DNA of 64,000 bases from an uncultured Pantoea sp. (GCA_913775175.1 CAJYKU010000039.1:99358-163357), one strand, 5' to 3'; positions 39,515 to 50,596 are shown, numbered from the stretch's first letter. Made by a program: numbers and translations. The notes: generated from the letters alone by a model not told the origin.

Positions 39515-40807
39515 TTATTGACCCGCGGTGGCCAGCCTGGCCAGCATGGCGCGTGTCACCAGGACGATACCCTCTTCCGATCGATAAAAACGCCGGCTAT
39601 CTTCATCCGGGTTTTCACCAATCACCATGCCCTCAGGGATCACGCAGGCACGGTCAATCACACAGCGGCGCAGCCGGCACGAACGACCCACTACAACATC
39701 GGGTAACAGCACCGCTGAATCAATATTGCAAAATGAGTTGATGCGCACGCGCGGAAACAGCACCGAGTTCACCACCACCGAGCCGGAGATAATGCAGCCG
39801 CCCGATACCAGGGAATTCATTGTCATTCCATGACTGCCGGAGCGATCCTGCACAAACTTCGCCGGTGGCAGCGGCTCCATATGCGTCCGGATTGGCCATT
39901 CATGGTCATACATATCGAGTTCGGGCGTTACTGATGCCAGATCAAGATTCGCGCGCCAGTAGGCTTCCAGCGTGCCCACATCACGCCAGTAGGGTTCCGC
40001 GTTCTCATCATTCTGCACACAGGAAAGTGCAAAAGAGTGTGCATAAGCTTCTCCGCTTGCCACAATCTTAGGCAGCAGATCTTTACCAAAATCGTGGCTG
40101 GAGTTTTCAACCAGCAGATCGTCTTCCAGTAACTGATAAAGATAGTCGGCATTGAAGACATAGATCCCCATACTTGCCAGCGCTTTACTCTCATCGCCTG
40201 GCATGGAGGGTGGGTTGGCCGGTTTTTCCACAAAGTCGATAACGTTGTTCTCTTCATCGACTGCCATCACGCCAAACGCGGTCGCTTCTGCCAGCGGCAC
40301 TGGCAGGCAGGCGATAGTACACTTCGCGCCGCGATCGGCATGATCGATCAGCATGCGCGAATAGTCCATTTTGTAGATATGATCGCCTGCCAGAATCACA
40401 ATATATTGCGCGTTATAGCGGCGGATAATGTCGAGGTTCTGTGTCACTGCATCAGCCGTACCACGATACCAGTATTCTGTAGCGGCGCGCTGCTGAGCCG
40501 GCAGCAGATCAACAAACTCATTCATCTCTTCGTTAAATAGCGACCAGCCGCGCTGAATATGCTGGGTCAGCGTATGTGATTGATATTGTGTGATTACGCC
40601 AATACGCCGGATGCCTGAGTTAATACAGTTTGAAAGTGCAAAATCGATAATGCGAAACTTACCGCCAAAGTGAACAGCGGGCTTAGCGCGTTTCGCGGTC
40701 AAATCTTTCAGGCGCGTACCACGTCCACCAGCAAGGATGAGAGCAACTGTCTGGGTAGGAAGCTGGCGCGCCAGCATCACAGGATCGTTTTTATCTAACT
40801 TCACCAT
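39515..40807 (-). CDS. glgC: Glucose-1-phosphate adenylyltransferase GlgC
   Basis: GlgC makes ADP-glucose from glucose-1-phosphate and ATP, the regulated step of glycogen synthesis (activated by fructose-1,6-bisphosphate, inhibited by AMP in E. coli). The 430 residues show the nucleotidyltransferase motif [20 protein letters not shown], the catalytic region [17 protein letters not shown], the glucose-1-phosphate site VEKPANPP, and the C-terminal left-handed beta-helix that carries allosteric contacts. It is separated from glgX by 10 bp and from glgA by 65 bp. Confidence 0.97.
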   Translation of the reverse strand: MVKLDKNDPVMLARQLPTQTVALILAGGRGTRLKDLTAKRAKPAVHFGGKFRIIDFALSNCINSGIRRIGVITQYQSHTLTQHIQRGWSLFNEEMNEFVDLLPAQQRAATEYWYRGTADAVTQNLDIIRRYNAQYIVILAGDHIYKMDYSRMLIDHADRGAKCTIACLPVPLAEATAFGVMAVDEENNVIDFVEKPANPPSMPGDESKALASMGIYVFNADYLYQLLEDDLLVENSSHDFGKDLLPKIVASGEAYAHSFALSCVQNDENAEPYWRDVGTLEAYWRANLDLASVTPELDMYDHEWPIRTHMEPLPPAKFVQDRSGSHGMTMNSLVSGGCIISGSVVVNSVLFPRVRINSFCNIDSAVLLPDVVVGRSCRLRRCVIDRACVIPEGMVIGENPDEDSRRFYRSEEGIVLVTRAMLARLATAGQ

Positions 40808-40817
40808 ATCTGACTCC

Positions 40818-42797
40818 TTATGATTGCTTCAGGAACACGCATACGCCACGTGCGGGCCCGTGCCAGACAGTGGTCAGAATGGGGTTATCTTCCCCGGCGA
40901 AAGGAGGTACGGCTCGCCATTCTCCATCTGGTAAGACCAGGTCACTGATTACATCGGTAGCATTAATTGTTAGTAGCCAGCGGCCGGAGAGCAGAATCTG
41001 CATCCGGTGACTCCCCAGCTCCCATTCCTGCGCTGCCAGTGGTCTGCCACTGGCATTGAGCCACTGCACATTACCGTCTCCCTCCTGCCACCAGCGATCT
41101 GCGGTCAGTGCCGGAATGCGCTGACGCAGCGCAATGATTGCGGCAGTAAAGTCGACCAGTCCTGCATCATCCTGCTGCCAGTTAAGCCAGGCCAGGCGGT
41201 TGTTCTGACAATAGGCGTTATTGTTACCATGCTGACTCTGACCCCGTTCATCACCTGCCAGCAGCATTGGCGTGCCCTGCGCCAGTAGCAGTGTGGTCAG
41301 TAACGCATGTGTGCTATGCCGCCGCCGCTGCATGACATCCGGATTCGCGTTTAATCCTTCATAGCCATGATTATGGCTAAAGTTGTCGCTGCTGCCGTCA
41401 CGGTTATCCTCGCCATTGGCCTGATTATGTTTATGGTTATAGCTCACCAGGTCGCGCAGCGTGAAGCCATCATGCGCAGTAATAAAATTAATACTGGCGT
41501 GGGGTAAGCGTCCCCGCGACTGAAACAGGTCGCTTGAGGCAGCAAACCGTCTTGCCAGTTCGCCATTATTCAGCTCACCGTGCAGCCAGTAGCGCCGTGC
41601 CACATCACGAAAATAGTCGTTCCACTCAGCAAACTCTGCTGGGAAGTTGCCTGTCTGATAGCCACCTGCGCCAATATCCCAGGGTTCAGCAATCAGCTTG
41701 ACTGCGGATAAAATCGGGCAGGCGCGGATTGCAGCAAACAGTGGTGCATCAGCGTTAAACTCTGGTGTGCGTCCCAGCACACTGGCGAGATCAAAGCGGA
41801 ACCCATCTACATGACAGTTCTGCACCCAATAGCGCAGCGCTTCCAGCGCCCAGCTCATAACATCAGGGTCGCTGAGATTCAGCGTATTGCCGCAGCCGGT
41901 CCAGTTCTGGTAGTTTCCGCGCTCATCCAGCCAGTAGTAGCTGGCATTGTCTGTGCCACGCAGTGACAGCGTGGGGCCAATCTCCTCCAGCTCCGCCGTA
42001 TGGTTAAACACGACGTCCAGAATTACCTCAATTCCCGCAGCATGCAGCGTTTTTATCGCCTGCTGAAACTCCTGCAGCGCGGTAACGCCATGCTCACCGG
42101 ACGCATACTCCGGATGCACTGACCAGAGTGCATAGGGGTTATAGCCCCAGAAGTTGCTAAGTCCCTGGCGCTGCAGGCGCGGTTCACTGGCAAACGCAGC
42201 CACTGGCAACAGCTCTAACGTTGTTACACCCAGGCGCTGCAGATACTTCACCATAGCAGGATGTCCCAGCGCCGCATATGTGCCACGCAACGTTTCCGGA
42301 ATTTCCGGATGCTGTTGCGTCAGGCCACGCACATGCGCTTCATAAATCACTGTATTGCCCCACGGTGTGCGTGGTGGTCTGTCGTCGCCCCAGTCAAAAT
42401 CTTCTGCCACTACCAGTGATTTAGGCATACAGCTGGCGCTGTCACGCGCATCCTGCTGCAGTGCGCTTCCATAGAGACGCGCATCATCAGTTATTTTGCC
42501 AGTAACCGCTTTGGCGCAGGGATCGACCAGCAGCAGCGCCGGATTAAAGCGATGTCCCCGTGCGGGATCCCAGGGGCCATAAACGCGATAGCCATAGCGC
42601 TGTCCTGGCTTAAGGCCAGCCACATAGCCGTGCCAGATATCACCGCTTCGCGCGGGCAGCGCAATACGCTGCTCCTCACCTTCGGGAGTAAACAGGCAGA
42701 GCTCCACCTTCTCCGCATGTCGTGAGAAAAGCGTGAAGTTCACACCACGCCCATCGTAGCGAGCGCCGTGCGGTGCGGGCTGGCCCGCCTCTATCAT
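40818..42797 (-). CDS. glgX: Glycogen debranching enzyme GlgX
   Basis: GlgX hydrolyses alpha-1,6 branches of short-branched limit dextrins left by GlgP. The 659-residue enzyme has an N-terminal carbohydrate-binding domain ([20 protein letters not shown]), then a GH13 barrel with DVVFNHTAE, the nucleophile in [14 protein letters not shown], the acid in [10 protein letters not shown] and the stabiliser in [14 protein letters not shown]. Its ATG shares a base with the glgB stop (TAATG), coupling the two genes. Confidence 0.96.
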   Translation of the reverse strand: MIEAGQPAPHGARYDGRGVNFTLFSRHAEKVELCLFTPEGEEQRIALPARSGDIWHGYVAGLKPGQRYGYRVYGPWDPARGHRFNPALLLVDPCAKAVTGKITDDARLYGSALQQDARDSASCMPKSLVVAEDFDWGDDRPPRTPWGNTVIYEAHVRGLTQQHPEIPETLRGTYAALGHPAMVKYLQRLGVTTLELLPVAAFASEPRLQRQGLSNFWGYNPYALWSVHPEYASGEHGVTALQEFQQAIKTLHAAGIEVILDVVFNHTAELEEIGPTLSLRGTDNASYYWLDERGNYQNWTGCGNTLNLSDPDVMSWALEALRYWVQNCHVDGFRFDLASVLGRTPEFNADAPLFAAIRACPILSAVKLIAEPWDIGAGGYQTGNFPAEFAEWNDYFRDVARRYWLHGELNNGELARRFAASSDLFQSRGRLPHASINFITAHDGFTLRDLVSYNHKHNQANGEDNRDGSSDNFSHNHGYEGLNANPDVMQRRRHSTHALLTTLLLAQGTPMLLAGDERGQSQHGNNNAYCQNNRLAWLNWQQDDAGLVDFTAAIIALRQRIPALTADRWWQEGDGNVQWLNASGRPLAAQEWELGSHRMQILLSGRWLLTINATDVISDLVLPDGEWRAVPPFAGEDNPILTTVWHGPARGVCVFLKQS

Positions 42798-44983
42798 TAA
42801 TCCGCCTCCCGCACCAGCCAGATGGTTGCCAGTGGCGGCAGAGTCAGGCTCAGCGACTGCGCACGACCATGACTGGCGATCTCTTCGCTTCTGGTCACAC
42901 CGTGATTGCGCGTGTCGCTGCCGTGATAGTCATGCTGATCGGTGTTAAGCACTTCACGCCAGCTCCCCGCCTGATTGATACCAAAGCGATAGTTATGACG
43001 CGTTACCGGAGTAAAGTTACTGGCAACGATGATTTCATTGCCTGCGCGATCGCGTCGCACAAACACAAATACAGAGTTATCGTGATCGTCCACGACCAGC
43101 CACTCAAAACCCTGCGGATCAAAGTCGAGCTGATGGAGCGGCGTAAAGTGACGATAGCTGTGGTTGAGGTCGCGCACCAGTCGCTGTACGCCATGATGCC
43201 AGTTGTCATCGCCCTCCAGCAGGTGCCAGTCAAGACTGACATCGTGATTCCACTCGCGTCCCTGAGCAAACTCATTGCCCATAAACTGCAGTTTTTTGCC
43301 CGGAAAGCCCCACATCCAGCCATAGTAAGCGCGCAGGTTGGCAAATTTCTGCCAGGCGTCACCCGGCATACGATCCAGAATCGACCGTTTGCCATGTACC
43401 ACTTCGTCGTGCGATAGCGGCAGTACAAAGTTTTCGCTGTAGTTGTAGGCCATGCCAAAGGTCATCAGATTGTGATGATAGCGACGATGAACCGGATCGA
43501 GTTTCATGTAGTCGAGCGTGTCATGCATCCAGCCCAGGTTCCATTTGAACCAGAAGCCAAGACCGTCACTCTCTGTGGGCCGGGTCACGCCCGGAAAGTC
43601 CGTTGACTCTTCTGCAACAGTGATGCTGCCAGGAACATTGCTGCCCAGCATGCGGTTGGTATGGCGCAGAAACGCGATAGCTTCCAGATTTTCGCGACCG
43701 CCCAGGTGATTCGGCAGCCACTCCCCCTCTTTACGGCTGTAGTCGCGATAGATCATTGAGGCTACGGCATCGACACGCAGCCCATCAATGCCAAAGCGTT
43801 CCATCCAGTAGAGTGCATTGCCGGAAAGATAGTTGCTGACTTCACGCCGGCCAAAGTTATAGATCAGCGTATTCCAGTCCTGATGATAGCCTTCGCGCGG
43901 ATCACTATGTTCATAGAGCTCAGTGCCATCAAACTTTGCCAGGCCGAAATCATCGCTCGGGAAATGGCCGGGTACCCAGTCCAGCAATACATTGATGCCT
44001 GCTTCGTGTGCGGCGGCAATAAACTGACGGAACTCATCCCGGGTACCAAAGCGGCGTGTTGGCGCATACATACCCAGCGGCTGATAACCCCAGCTGCCAT
44101 CAAATGGATGCTCATTAATTGGCAGTAGTTCGATATGGGTGAATCCCATCTCTTTTACATAGGGAATAAGCTGTTCAGCCAGCTCTTTATAACTTAGCCA
44201 GAAATTATTATCAGTATGACGTCGCCATGAGCCAAGGTGCACCTCGTAGATAGAGATGGGCTGATCGAAGCCGTTAGCCGCTTTGCGCGCTGGCTGCATC
44301 TCCACTTTGGGTGGCAGGCCACAAATCATTGATGCGGTCTGCGGACGCATCTGCGCTTCAAAAGCAAAGGGATCGGCTTTGATCTGCATCTGACCATGCA
44401 TATCGACGATTTCATATTTATAGAGTTGTCCGTTCACCGCACCCGGTACAAAGAGTTCCCAGATACCGGTTTCACGGCGGAAGCGCATCGGATGACGACG
44501 GCCATCCCAGAAATTGAAATCGCCGACGACAGAAACGCGGCGGGCATTAGGTGCCCATACCGCAAAGCGGATACCGCTAACGCCATCAATCGTTGCACCA
44601 TGTGCGCCCATCGTTTCATACGGGCGCTGATGCGTGCCTTCCGCCAGCAGCCAGGCATCCATCTCTGCCAGCAGCGGGCCAAAGCGGTAGGCATCATCAA
44701 TTAAATTTTGCTGGCCATGCCAGGTTACAGCCAGTTGATAGCGAAAGATATTTTTGCGACGCGGGATAATGGCACTGAAAAAACCGCGCGAATCCATGCA
44801 CTTTAATTGCCCGCACTTGCGTCCGGTTTTGGTTTCAACTACCCAGACTTCAGAAGCGTCTGGCAGCAGCGCGCGAACTTCAAGGCCCTGAACGGTCTGG
44901 TGCATTCCCAGGACAGAAAAGGGGTCGGCATAATCCCCGGCAAATAGCGCATTGATCGCATCACGATCGGGAAGCTCTGACAT
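42797..44983 (-). CDS. glgB: 1,4-alpha-glucan branching enzyme GlgB
   Basis: GlgB creates alpha-1,6 branches in glycogen by moving oligoglucan segments. I place the start at the ATG at 44983 ([20 protein letters not shown]), after GGAAGAAAG, giving 728 residues, exactly the E. coli length; the frame stays open for 37 codons upstream but those do not align. GH13 motifs: [25 protein letters not shown] with the nucleophile, [11 protein letters not shown] with the acid and [12 protein letters not shown]. It heads the glgBXCAP operon. Confidence 0.97.
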   Translation of the reverse strand: MSELPDRDAINALFAGDYADPFSVLGMHQTVQGLEVRALLPDASEVWVVETKTGRKCGQLKCMDSRGFFSAIIPRRKNIFRYQLAVTWHGQQNLIDDAYRFGPLLAEMDAWLLAEGTHQRPYETMGAHGATIDGVSGIRFAVWAPNARRVSVVGDFNFWDGRRHPMRFRRETGIWELFVPGAVNGQLYKYEIVDMHGQMQIKADPFAFEAQMRPQTASMICGLPPKVEMQPARKAANGFDQPISIYEVHLGSWRRHTDNNFWLSYKELAEQLIPYVKEMGFTHIELLPINEHPFDGSWGYQPLGMYAPTRRFGTRDEFRQFIAAAHEAGINVLLDWVPGHFPSDDFGLAKFDGTELYEHSDPREGYHQDWNTLIYNFGRREVSNYLSGNALYWMERFGIDGLRVDAVASMIYRDYSRKEGEWLPNHLGGRENLEAIAFLRHTNRMLGSNVPGSITVAEESTDFPGVTRPTESDGLGFWFKWNLGWMHDTLDYMKLDPVHRRYHHNLMTFGMAYNYSENFVLPLSHDEVVHGKRSILDRMPGDAWQKFANLRAYYGWMWGFPGKKLQFMGNEFAQGREWNHDVSLDWHLLEGDDNWHHGVQRLVRDLNHSYRHFTPLHQLDFDPQGFEWLVVDDHDNSVFVFVRRDRAGNEIIVASNFTPVTRHNYRFGINQAGSWREVLNTDQHDYHGSDTRNHGVTRSEEIASHGRAQSLSLTLPPLATIWLVREAD

Positions 44984-45327
44984 GACTTTCTTCCTATGAT
45001 TTTGTGCAGGCGACCGCAGAGGCAGGGATGCCGCTGTATGTGCGCTGCTTTTCATTGAGCCATACGTACACCGGCAAGAGAGGCTACCCTCCATGGGAAA
45101 ATTCGTTGCCAGGTACCACTACTAATTCATATACAAAGTACAACCTGTTAACAACCAGTACTTCTCAGTTAAATCATAGCTTGGCGTTGGCAGAAGCCAG
45201 GGAGGAACGTGAAAATTTGTTATCAGAAAAACAAAAAAGGGAGGCTGATCACTCGCCAGCGGCGATTTATCCACTCACTGAGTAAAAAAGCCGGGAGTAT
45301 CCCGGCCAGTCAGATATATCGTTACGC
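44984..45327. other. asd-glgB intergenic region
   Basis: This 344-bp gap contains the asd terminator near its right end and the promoter and leader of glgB. An 80-odd-codon plus-strand frame here lacks a ribosome site and overlaps the leader and terminator, so I do not call it. I could not settle a specific CRP or PhoP site by eye. Confidence 0.6.
45284..45306 (-). terminator. Intrinsic terminator of asd
   Basis: On the minus strand GCCGGGATACTCCCGGC forms a 7-bp stem with a 3-base loop, followed by six T. It lies 21 bp after the asd stop, separating asd from glgB. Confidence 0.9.
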
Positions 45328-46437
45328 TTAATCGGTCAGCAGACGCAACATACGACGCAGCGGCTCCGCAGCACCCCACAAAAGCTGATCGCCAACGGTA
45401 AAGGCCGAGAGATACTCTGGCCCCATATTGAGCTTACGCAGACGCCCTACTGGTGTAGTCAGACGACCCGTTACCGCTGCCGGAGTGAGTTCACGCATGG
45501 TTATCTCACGGTCGTTTGGAACCACTTTAACCCATTCGTTATGCGACGCCAGCAGCTGTTCAATCTCATGCAGCGGCAGATCTTTTTTCAGCTTCAGCGT
45601 AAAAGCCTGGCTGTGGCAACGCAGAGCGCCAACGCGCACGCAGAGTCCATCCACCGGAATCGTGTTGCGGGTAGAGAGAATTTTGTTGGTTTCTGCCTGC
45701 CCTTTCCACTCTTCGCGGCTCTGACCATTATCCAGCTGCTTGTCAATCCATGGGATCAGACTGCCAGCCAGCGGCACACCGAAATTATCGGTTGGCAGCG
45801 TACCTGAGCGGGTGAAATCGGTCACACTGCGCTCAATCTCCAGGATCGCTGAAGCTGGATTCTGCAGCGCAGGCGCCACATGATCATGCAGCATTCCCAT
45901 CTGCGTCAGCAATTCGCGCATATGACGTGCGCCGCCGCCAGATGCCGCCTGGTAGGTCGCAACCGAAGCCCACTCAACCAGATCTGCTGCAAACAGACCA
46001 CCCAGCGACATCAGCATCAGGCTGACCGTGCAGTTACCGCCAACAAAGGTTTTAATGCCTTTGTTCAGGCCGTCGCGAATAACCTGATGGTTGACCGGAT
46101 CGAGAATAATAATGGCATCATCTTTCATGCGCAGCGTGGAGGCGGCATCGATCCAGTAGCCCTGCCAGCCGCTCTCGCGCAGTTTAGGATAAACTTCGCT
46201 GGTATAGTCGCCGCCCTGACAGGTGATAATAATATCCAGCGCCTTTAACGCTTCGATATCAAACGCATCCTGTAGTGCACCGGTTGACTTGCCACCAAAA
46301 ACTGGTGCAGCCTGACCCAGTTGCGATGTGGAAAAGAACACCGGATTGATGGCGTCAAAGTCGCGTTCTTCGCTCATACGTGACATCAGCACAGAGCCAA
46401 CCATGCCACGCCAGCCAATAAAACCTACATTTTTCAT
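45328..46437 (-). CDS. asd: Aspartate-semialdehyde dehydrogenase Asd
   Basis: Asd reduces beta-aspartyl phosphate to aspartate semialdehyde with NADPH, the branch point for lysine, diaminopimelate, threonine and methionine. The 369 residues show the nucleotide-binding start [20 protein letters not shown], the active cysteine in [17 protein letters not shown] near residue 135, and the catalytic histidine in [15 protein letters not shown]. lysC, 3.2 kb away, catalyses the preceding step. It has its own terminator and lies upstream of glgB as in E. coli. Confidence 0.97.
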   Translation of the reverse strand: MKNVGFIGWRGMVGSVLMSRMSEERDFDAINPVFFSTSQLGQAAPVFGGKSTGALQDAFDIEALKALDIIITCQGGDYTSEVYPKLRESGWQGYWIDAASTLRMKDDAIIILDPVNHQVIRDGLNKGIKTFVGGNCTVSLMLMSLGGLFAADLVEWASVATYQAASGGGARHMRELLTQMGMLHDHVAPALQNPASAILEIERSVTDFTRSGTLPTDNFGVPLAGSLIPWIDKQLDNGQSREEWKGQAETNKILSTRNTIPVDGLCVRVGALRCHSQAFTLKLKKDLPLHEIEQLLASHNEWVKVVPNDREITMRELTPAAVTGRLTTPVGRLRKLNMGPEYLSAFTVGDQLLWGAAEPLRRMLRLLTD

Positions 46438-46658
46438 TTTCTCTCCGTCTCTGGAGCTCGGGCCGGGGCCTGTTTAGTGCATCTATCAGACCCGGCGAAA
46501 AAAATGCACGAGTCTGCGTAATATTCGGGTTTACCTGCGACCTTCAACTCTACAAAATGCAGCATTTCTGGCAAGTGAATTAATTCGATTGCACCCGCTT
46601 TTTCAGCAATACAGCTAATAATGCCTGCAAACCAACATAAAGGGATGGTTCACCGCAC

Positions 46659-47252
46659 ATGACCGAGATGATATCCGCTACCATATTGCTGCTGCTGATT
46701 ATGGATCCGCTGGGCAACCTGCCAATCTTTATGTCGGTGCTGAAACATCTGGAACCCCGGCGGCGGCGCGTGGTCCTGATCCGCGAAATGCTGATTGCAC
46801 TGGCGATAATGCTGCTGTTTTTGTTTGCTGGCGAGCGCATTTTGACCTTTCTGAATCTGCGTACAGAAACGGTTTCAATCTCCGGTGGCATTATTCTGTT
46901 TCTGATCGCTATTCGTATGATTTTTCCCGCCAGCGAATCAGGCAGCAGTGGCTTACCCGCTGGCGAAGAGCCGTTTCTGGTTCCGCTGGCGATCCCGCTG
47001 GTCGCCGGCCCGTCGCTGCTGGCTACGCTGATGCTGCTGTCGCATCAATATCCAAATCAGATGGGTCATCTGGTAGGCGCTATGCTGATCGCCTGGGGTG
47101 TCACCGTGACTATCCTGCTGCTCTCTGGTCTGTTTCTGCGCCTGCTGGGTGATAAAGGCGTAAATGCGCTGGAGAGGCTGATGGGACTGATCCTGATTAT
47201 GCTGGCCACCCAGATGTTTCTGGATGGTATTCGTGCCTATTTGAAACTCTAA
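46659..47252 (+). CDS. yhgN: MarC-family inner-membrane protein YhgN
   Basis: A six-span membrane protein of the MarC/UPF0056 family; its transport substrate is unknown. The 197 residues equal E. coli YhgN in length. They show LLIMDPLGNLPIFMSVLKHL, TVSISGGIILFLIAIRMIFP and GEEPFLVPLAIPLVAGPSLL. The gene is divergent from asd, as in E. coli, where gntU follows it; here a BASS-family gene follows instead. Confidence 0.92.
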   Translation: MTEMISATILLLLIMDPLGNLPIFMSVLKHLEPRRRRVVLIREMLIALAIMLLFLFAGERILTFLNLRTETVSISGGIILFLIAIRMIFPASESGSSGLPAGEEPFLVPLAIPLVAGPSLLATLMLLSHQYPNQMGHLVGAMLIAWGVTVTILLLSGLFLRLLGDKGVNALERLMGLILIMLATQMFLDGIRAYLKL

Positions 47253-47265
47253 GCTGCGTGTGAGA

Positions 47266-47287
47266 ACGGGCGGCTGACGCCGCCCGT
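47266..47287. terminator. Hairpin between convergent yhgN and panS
   Basis: ACGGGCGGC and GCCGCCCGT form a perfect 9-bp stem with a TGAC loop, 13 bp after yhgN and just downstream of panS. No T run is present on either side, so termination is inferred from position. Confidence 0.5.
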
Positions 47288-47293
47288 GCTAAC

Positions 47294-48214
47294 TCAGCTT
47301 TTTTTCCCGATCGATTTGCCGGACCAGTAACCCGCCAGCAGTGAACCTGACAGGTTGTGCCATACCGAGAAGAGTGCGCCAGGCAGAGCCGCCAGCGGTG
47401 AGAAGTAAAGCTTGCCCAGCGTAGCCGCCAGACCGGAGTTTTGCATCCCGACTTCCAGCGCCAGAGTCCGGCAGGTGGACTCATCAAAGCCAAACAGCTT
47501 GCCGCCCCAGTAACCGCCAAGCAGACCAATCGCGTTATGCAGGATTACCGCCAGAATCACCATTAAACCCACGGAGCCGATAAAACTCTGGCTGCCTGCA
47601 ACAACAGCGCTGATAATCAGCAAAATACAGATCATTGAAAATGCCGGCAGGTAGGGTTCTACGCGGCGCACCACGCTATTCATGGTGTGATGAATAATCA
47701 GGCCAAGTGAAATTGGAATCACCACAATTTTTACAATGCTGAGCAGCATACCAACGACATCCACCTGAATATGGGTATCCACATACAGACGAGTCAGCAG
47801 TGGTGTGGCAAAAACGCCGACCAGTGCAGAGACTGATGAAATGGTTACCGACAGCGCCACATCGCCTTTCGCCAGATAGATCATTACGTTGGAAGCCGTG
47901 CCGCTGGCGACACTGCCCACCAGTATCATTCCTGCGGCCAGATCGGGCGGCATCTGGAACAGTTTCGCCAGTGCCCAGGCAGCCAGTGGCATCACCAGAT
48001 AGTGCAGAAACGTACCGGCAATAACCGGTGCCGGACGCACCAGCACGCGTTTGAAATCATCAATATTCAGCGTTACGCCCATACCAAACATAATCAGCAT
48101 AAGCAGATAAGAGACCCAGGGGCCAATACCAAGAAAGGTGGCTGGCGTGTAATAGGCAGCCACTGAGAGCAAAACAGCCCAGAGCGGAAACAGACGGGTG
48201 AAACTGGCGAGCAT
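47294..48214 (-). CDS. panS: BASS-family sodium symporter, PanS-like (pantoate/ketopantoate transporter)
   Basis: This 306-residue protein with about nine to ten spans belongs to the bile acid:sodium symporter family. Key stretches are [40 protein letters not shown] and the second crossing motif [20 protein letters not shown]. It closely resembles proteins called PanS, shown in Salmonella to take up ketopantoate and pantoate for coenzyme A synthesis. The substrate here is inferred from family likeness only. It is convergent with yhgN and upstream of the lysC 3' side. Confidence 0.75.
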   Translation of the reverse strand: MLASFTRLFPLWAVLLSVAAYYTPATFLGIGPWVSYLLMLIMFGMGVTLNIDDFKRVLVRPAPVIAGTFLHYLVMPLAAWALAKLFQMPPDLAAGMILVGSVASGTASNVMIYLAKGDVALSVTISSVSALVGVFATPLLTRLYVDTHIQVDVVGMLLSIVKIVVIPISLGLIIHHTMNSVVRRVEPYLPAFSMICILLIISAVVAGSQSFIGSVGLMVILAVILHNAIGLLGGYWGGKLFGFDESTCRTLALEVGMQNSGLAATLGKLYFSPLAALPGALFSVWHNLSGSLLAGYWSGKSIGKKS

Positions 48215-48513
48215 GAAGCACTTCCTTTTTTAGCTACCGCTTTTGCGCACTCTGATGTTGCGTCACAAAGGGTTGAGATGGTTTGCCACAGGTGAACGAT
48301 CGTGCAGGGAACGACTGCTGCGATCCGCAGACGATCATAACATTTTGCTATGGCAGGATACGCTGCCGGAGGGAAATGCCGATTGGCTGCTGCATATAGG
48401 GCGCAACACCGGGAAGTTACTCTGTGATTTATCTGAATTGCCGTCAGATATCGCGTACTCAGGCTGAAAAAAAGCCGGACAGCATCCGGCTTTGCACAGA
48501 GTTTACTGAGTGA
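48215..48513. other. panS-lysC intergenic region
   Basis: The 299 bp hold the panS promoter and the lysC terminator. A 74-codon plus-strand frame (48243-48467) lies within; it has no clear ribosome site and matches no protein I recognise. I record it only as a possible gene in the findings. Confidence 0.5.
48467..48493 (-). terminator. Intrinsic terminator of lysC
   Basis: On the minus strand AAGCCGGA and TCCGGCTT form an 8-bp stem around a five-base loop and run into a seven-base T tract. It begins about 20 bp after the lysC stop. Confidence 0.88.
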
Positions 48514-49869
48514 TCAGGCACCAAACAGGTTATGGTGCAGCGCACGCACAACGTCTTCTGCATCTGAACCCGGTACCAGGAAACAGAGATTATAGCTGCT
48601 GGCTCCGTAGCAAATCATGCGCAGATTAAATGGCTCCAGTACACCAAATACCTCTTTGCCAACGCCACACGCTTTTGACAGGTTATTGCCAATAATAGCC
48701 ACCAGCGCCAGATTCTCTTCCACTTCAACCCGGCAAAGTGAAGAGAGTTCTGTCAGCAGCGCCTGTGTCAGCAGGCTATCAACGCTGCTGGTTGAACCGG
48801 TCGTGTCCAGCGTTAGTGCCACACTGACTTCTGAGGTTGTAACGAGATCAACAGAGACGTTGTGGCGTGCCAGAATCGCGAATACTTCAGCCAGGAAACC
48901 GTGAGCGTGAAGCATATTCAGACTGTGCAGCGTCAGCAGCGTCTGCTTACGGCGCAGCGCCAGTGCACGGAACAGCGGTGGATTCGCCGTGGTATTACAG
49001 ACACGGGTCCCCCCTGCAGCCGGATCTTTGCTGGAGCCAACAAATACCGGAATATCGCTGCGCACTGCGGGTAACAATGTCGCCGGATGCAGCACTTTGG
49101 CACCGAAGATTGCCATCTCCGCCGCCTCTTCAAAGGTGATCTCTTCGATACGTCTGGCCGTAGGGACAACGCGCGGATCAGTGGTATAAATACCCGCGAC
49201 ATCTGTCCAGATATCAACGCGTGATGCCTGCAGCGCTTCACCCAGCAGAGCTGCGGTATAATCGCTACCACCACGGCCCAGCGTGGTAGTGCGCCCTTTA
49301 CTTTCGCTACCGATAAAGCCCTGAGTAATGACCAGCGCTTCAGCCGTGCGCGGCTGTAGCTGCGTGCTGGCCAGTGATTTCAGCTCTGCCACATCAGGTT
49401 CTGCCCGACCAAAGCGGTCACTGGTACGCATGACTTTGCGAACATCAAACCATTCAGCATTGACGCCGCGCTCACGCAGGATCTCGACAAACAGCAGTGT
49501 CGACATCAGCTCGCCATGACTGACCAGCTCATCGGTCAGCGCCAGCGAGTTGGCCAGCGCCGTAGCGTCTGACAGCATGCTGATATTTTCCAGCACACGA
49601 TCGATTTCGTCGCGGATCACATCTGGTGCAGCGAGACGGTCAATAATGGCGTATTGAATACGGCGGATTTCGTCGAGTAGCTGTGCGCGCTGGGCCTGCT
49701 CCTGCCCTTCAGCAAGGGCAACCAGCAGATTCGTCACGCCAGCAGAGGCAGAGAGAACGACCAGACGCGTGCTGGCATCAGATAGCACAACATCTGCGCT
49801 GCGGTTCATAGCATCAAAATCGGCAACGCTGGTGCCGCCAAATTTTGCCACAATCAACGGTTGAGACAT
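48514..49869 (-). CDS. lysC: Lysine-sensitive aspartokinase III LysC
   Basis: LysC phosphorylates aspartate, the first step toward lysine, methionine and threonine, and is inhibited by lysine. The 451 residues show the kinase motif VAKFGGTSVADFDAMNRSAD, the aspartate/ATP-site stretches GFIGSESKGRTTTLGRGGSD and GIYTTDPRVVPTARRI, and two C-terminal ACT domains from about residue 305 that bind lysine. It is a single-function kinase, with no homoserine dehydrogenase fused. A lysine riboswitch precedes it. Confidence 0.97.
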   Translation of the reverse strand: MSQPLIVAKFGGTSVADFDAMNRSADVVLSDASTRLVVLSASAGVTNLLVALAEGQEQAQRAQLLDEIRRIQYAIIDRLAAPDVIRDEIDRVLENISMLSDATALANSLALTDELVSHGELMSTLLFVEILRERGVNAEWFDVRKVMRTSDRFGRAEPDVAELKSLASTQLQPRTAEALVITQGFIGSESKGRTTTLGRGGSDYTAALLGEALQASRVDIWTDVAGIYTTDPRVVPTARRIEEITFEEAAEMAIFGAKVLHPATLLPAVRSDIPVFVGSSKDPAAGGTRVCNTTANPPLFRALALRRKQTLLTLHSLNMLHAHGFLAEVFAILARHNVSVDLVTTSEVSVALTLDTTGSTSSVDSLLTQALLTELSSLCRVEVEENLALVAIIGNNLSKACGVGKEVFGVLEPFNLRMICYGASSYNLCFLVPGSDAEDVVRALHHNLFGA

Positions 49870-49875
49870 GTAACA

Positions 49876-49891
49876 AACCTCGTGTCAGGTT
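49876..49891 (-). promoter_or_regulatory. Hairpin that masks the lysC ribosome-binding site
   Basis: On the minus strand AACCT pairs with AGGTT across GACACG; the right arm carries the GAGG ribosome site located just before the lysC ATG. It fits an OFF state in which lysine binding to the upstream aptamer lets this stem form and blocks translation. Mechanism inferred from E. coli lysC. Confidence 0.55.
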
Positions 49892-49985
49892 ATCTTCTGC
49901 CGGATAGTCGGTTCAGAAGACAGGGATAACAGCCTTGGCACAAGAGAAGAGCAGAATTGGACAGACAAGATCAGGAGATGAGTCA

Positions 49986-50172
49986 CCAAAAGCACTTCAC
50001 CTTGCGAAACGTCCGACTGTGGACGTCTCTGGTGACAACCCAGAGGATTCAGCCCCTGCAGCCGACAGCACTACACTCCGCGTGTTGCACCATCTCGGCG
50101 TCGCACCCCCTGATGTGTTCTCGCTGGATACGGATCCTAAAACACACTGCCTGGGCGACGCGCCTCTTCTGG
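49986..50172 (-). promoter_or_regulatory. Lysine riboswitch (L box) upstream of lysC
   Basis: The minus-strand leader contains the conserved lysine-aptamer segments in order: CCAGAAGAGGCGCG at the 5' P1/P2 side, GGGGGTGC followed by GCCGAG, CAGGGGCTGAATCC, GGGTTGTCACCAGAG, CAGTCGG and GTTTCGCAAGGTG, closing with CTTTTGG that pairs with CCAGAAG as P1. These match the E. coli lysC aptamer closely. A further hairpin, TTGCACC/GGTGCAA, lies directly upstream at 50174-50192. The riboswitch lowers lysC expression when lysine is abundant. Confidence 0.95.
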
Positions 50173-50596
50173 CTTGCACCCTAAGGTGCAAGTCGCGGGC
50201 ATAAATTATCGACAAATTGTGCTGCTGTCCAGCCCTGTCGCATCCTGGCAGCGGATTTTTATCGCACATTATCAGGCCGATACCGGATGGCAAAAACAGA
50301 GAGCGATTCACTGATGTAGCGCAGCGTTTATGTTGTGGAGGAGGCGAATAATTACTGCCGTATTTCGCTGAAATCCTGCGTTCGCGATCACAAAATTTTT
50401 CCTTTCGCCTGCAACTATGGTCATACTGAAATGCGTTCGCGCTGTGTTCGTCCGCCTCTGGCCGATGCGGATTGGTTGCCGCTAAGCGGGTGCCGATCCC
50501 CGGCATACGCGGCGCATCGTAAGAGAGGCTAAGCATGCCGGGCTGGCATAATTGCCCGGATGAAATGACGGTTCTTATATCAACATGAGTGTTGCC

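Noticed and set aside
44984..45094. A 37-codon N-terminal extension of glgB
   Set aside because: It does not align with GlgB; the ATG at 44983 gives the exact family length and has a ribosome site.
45004..45285. 93-codon plus-strand frame in the asd-glgB gap
   Set aside because: It is antisense to the glgB leader and overlaps the asd terminator; no protein-like features.
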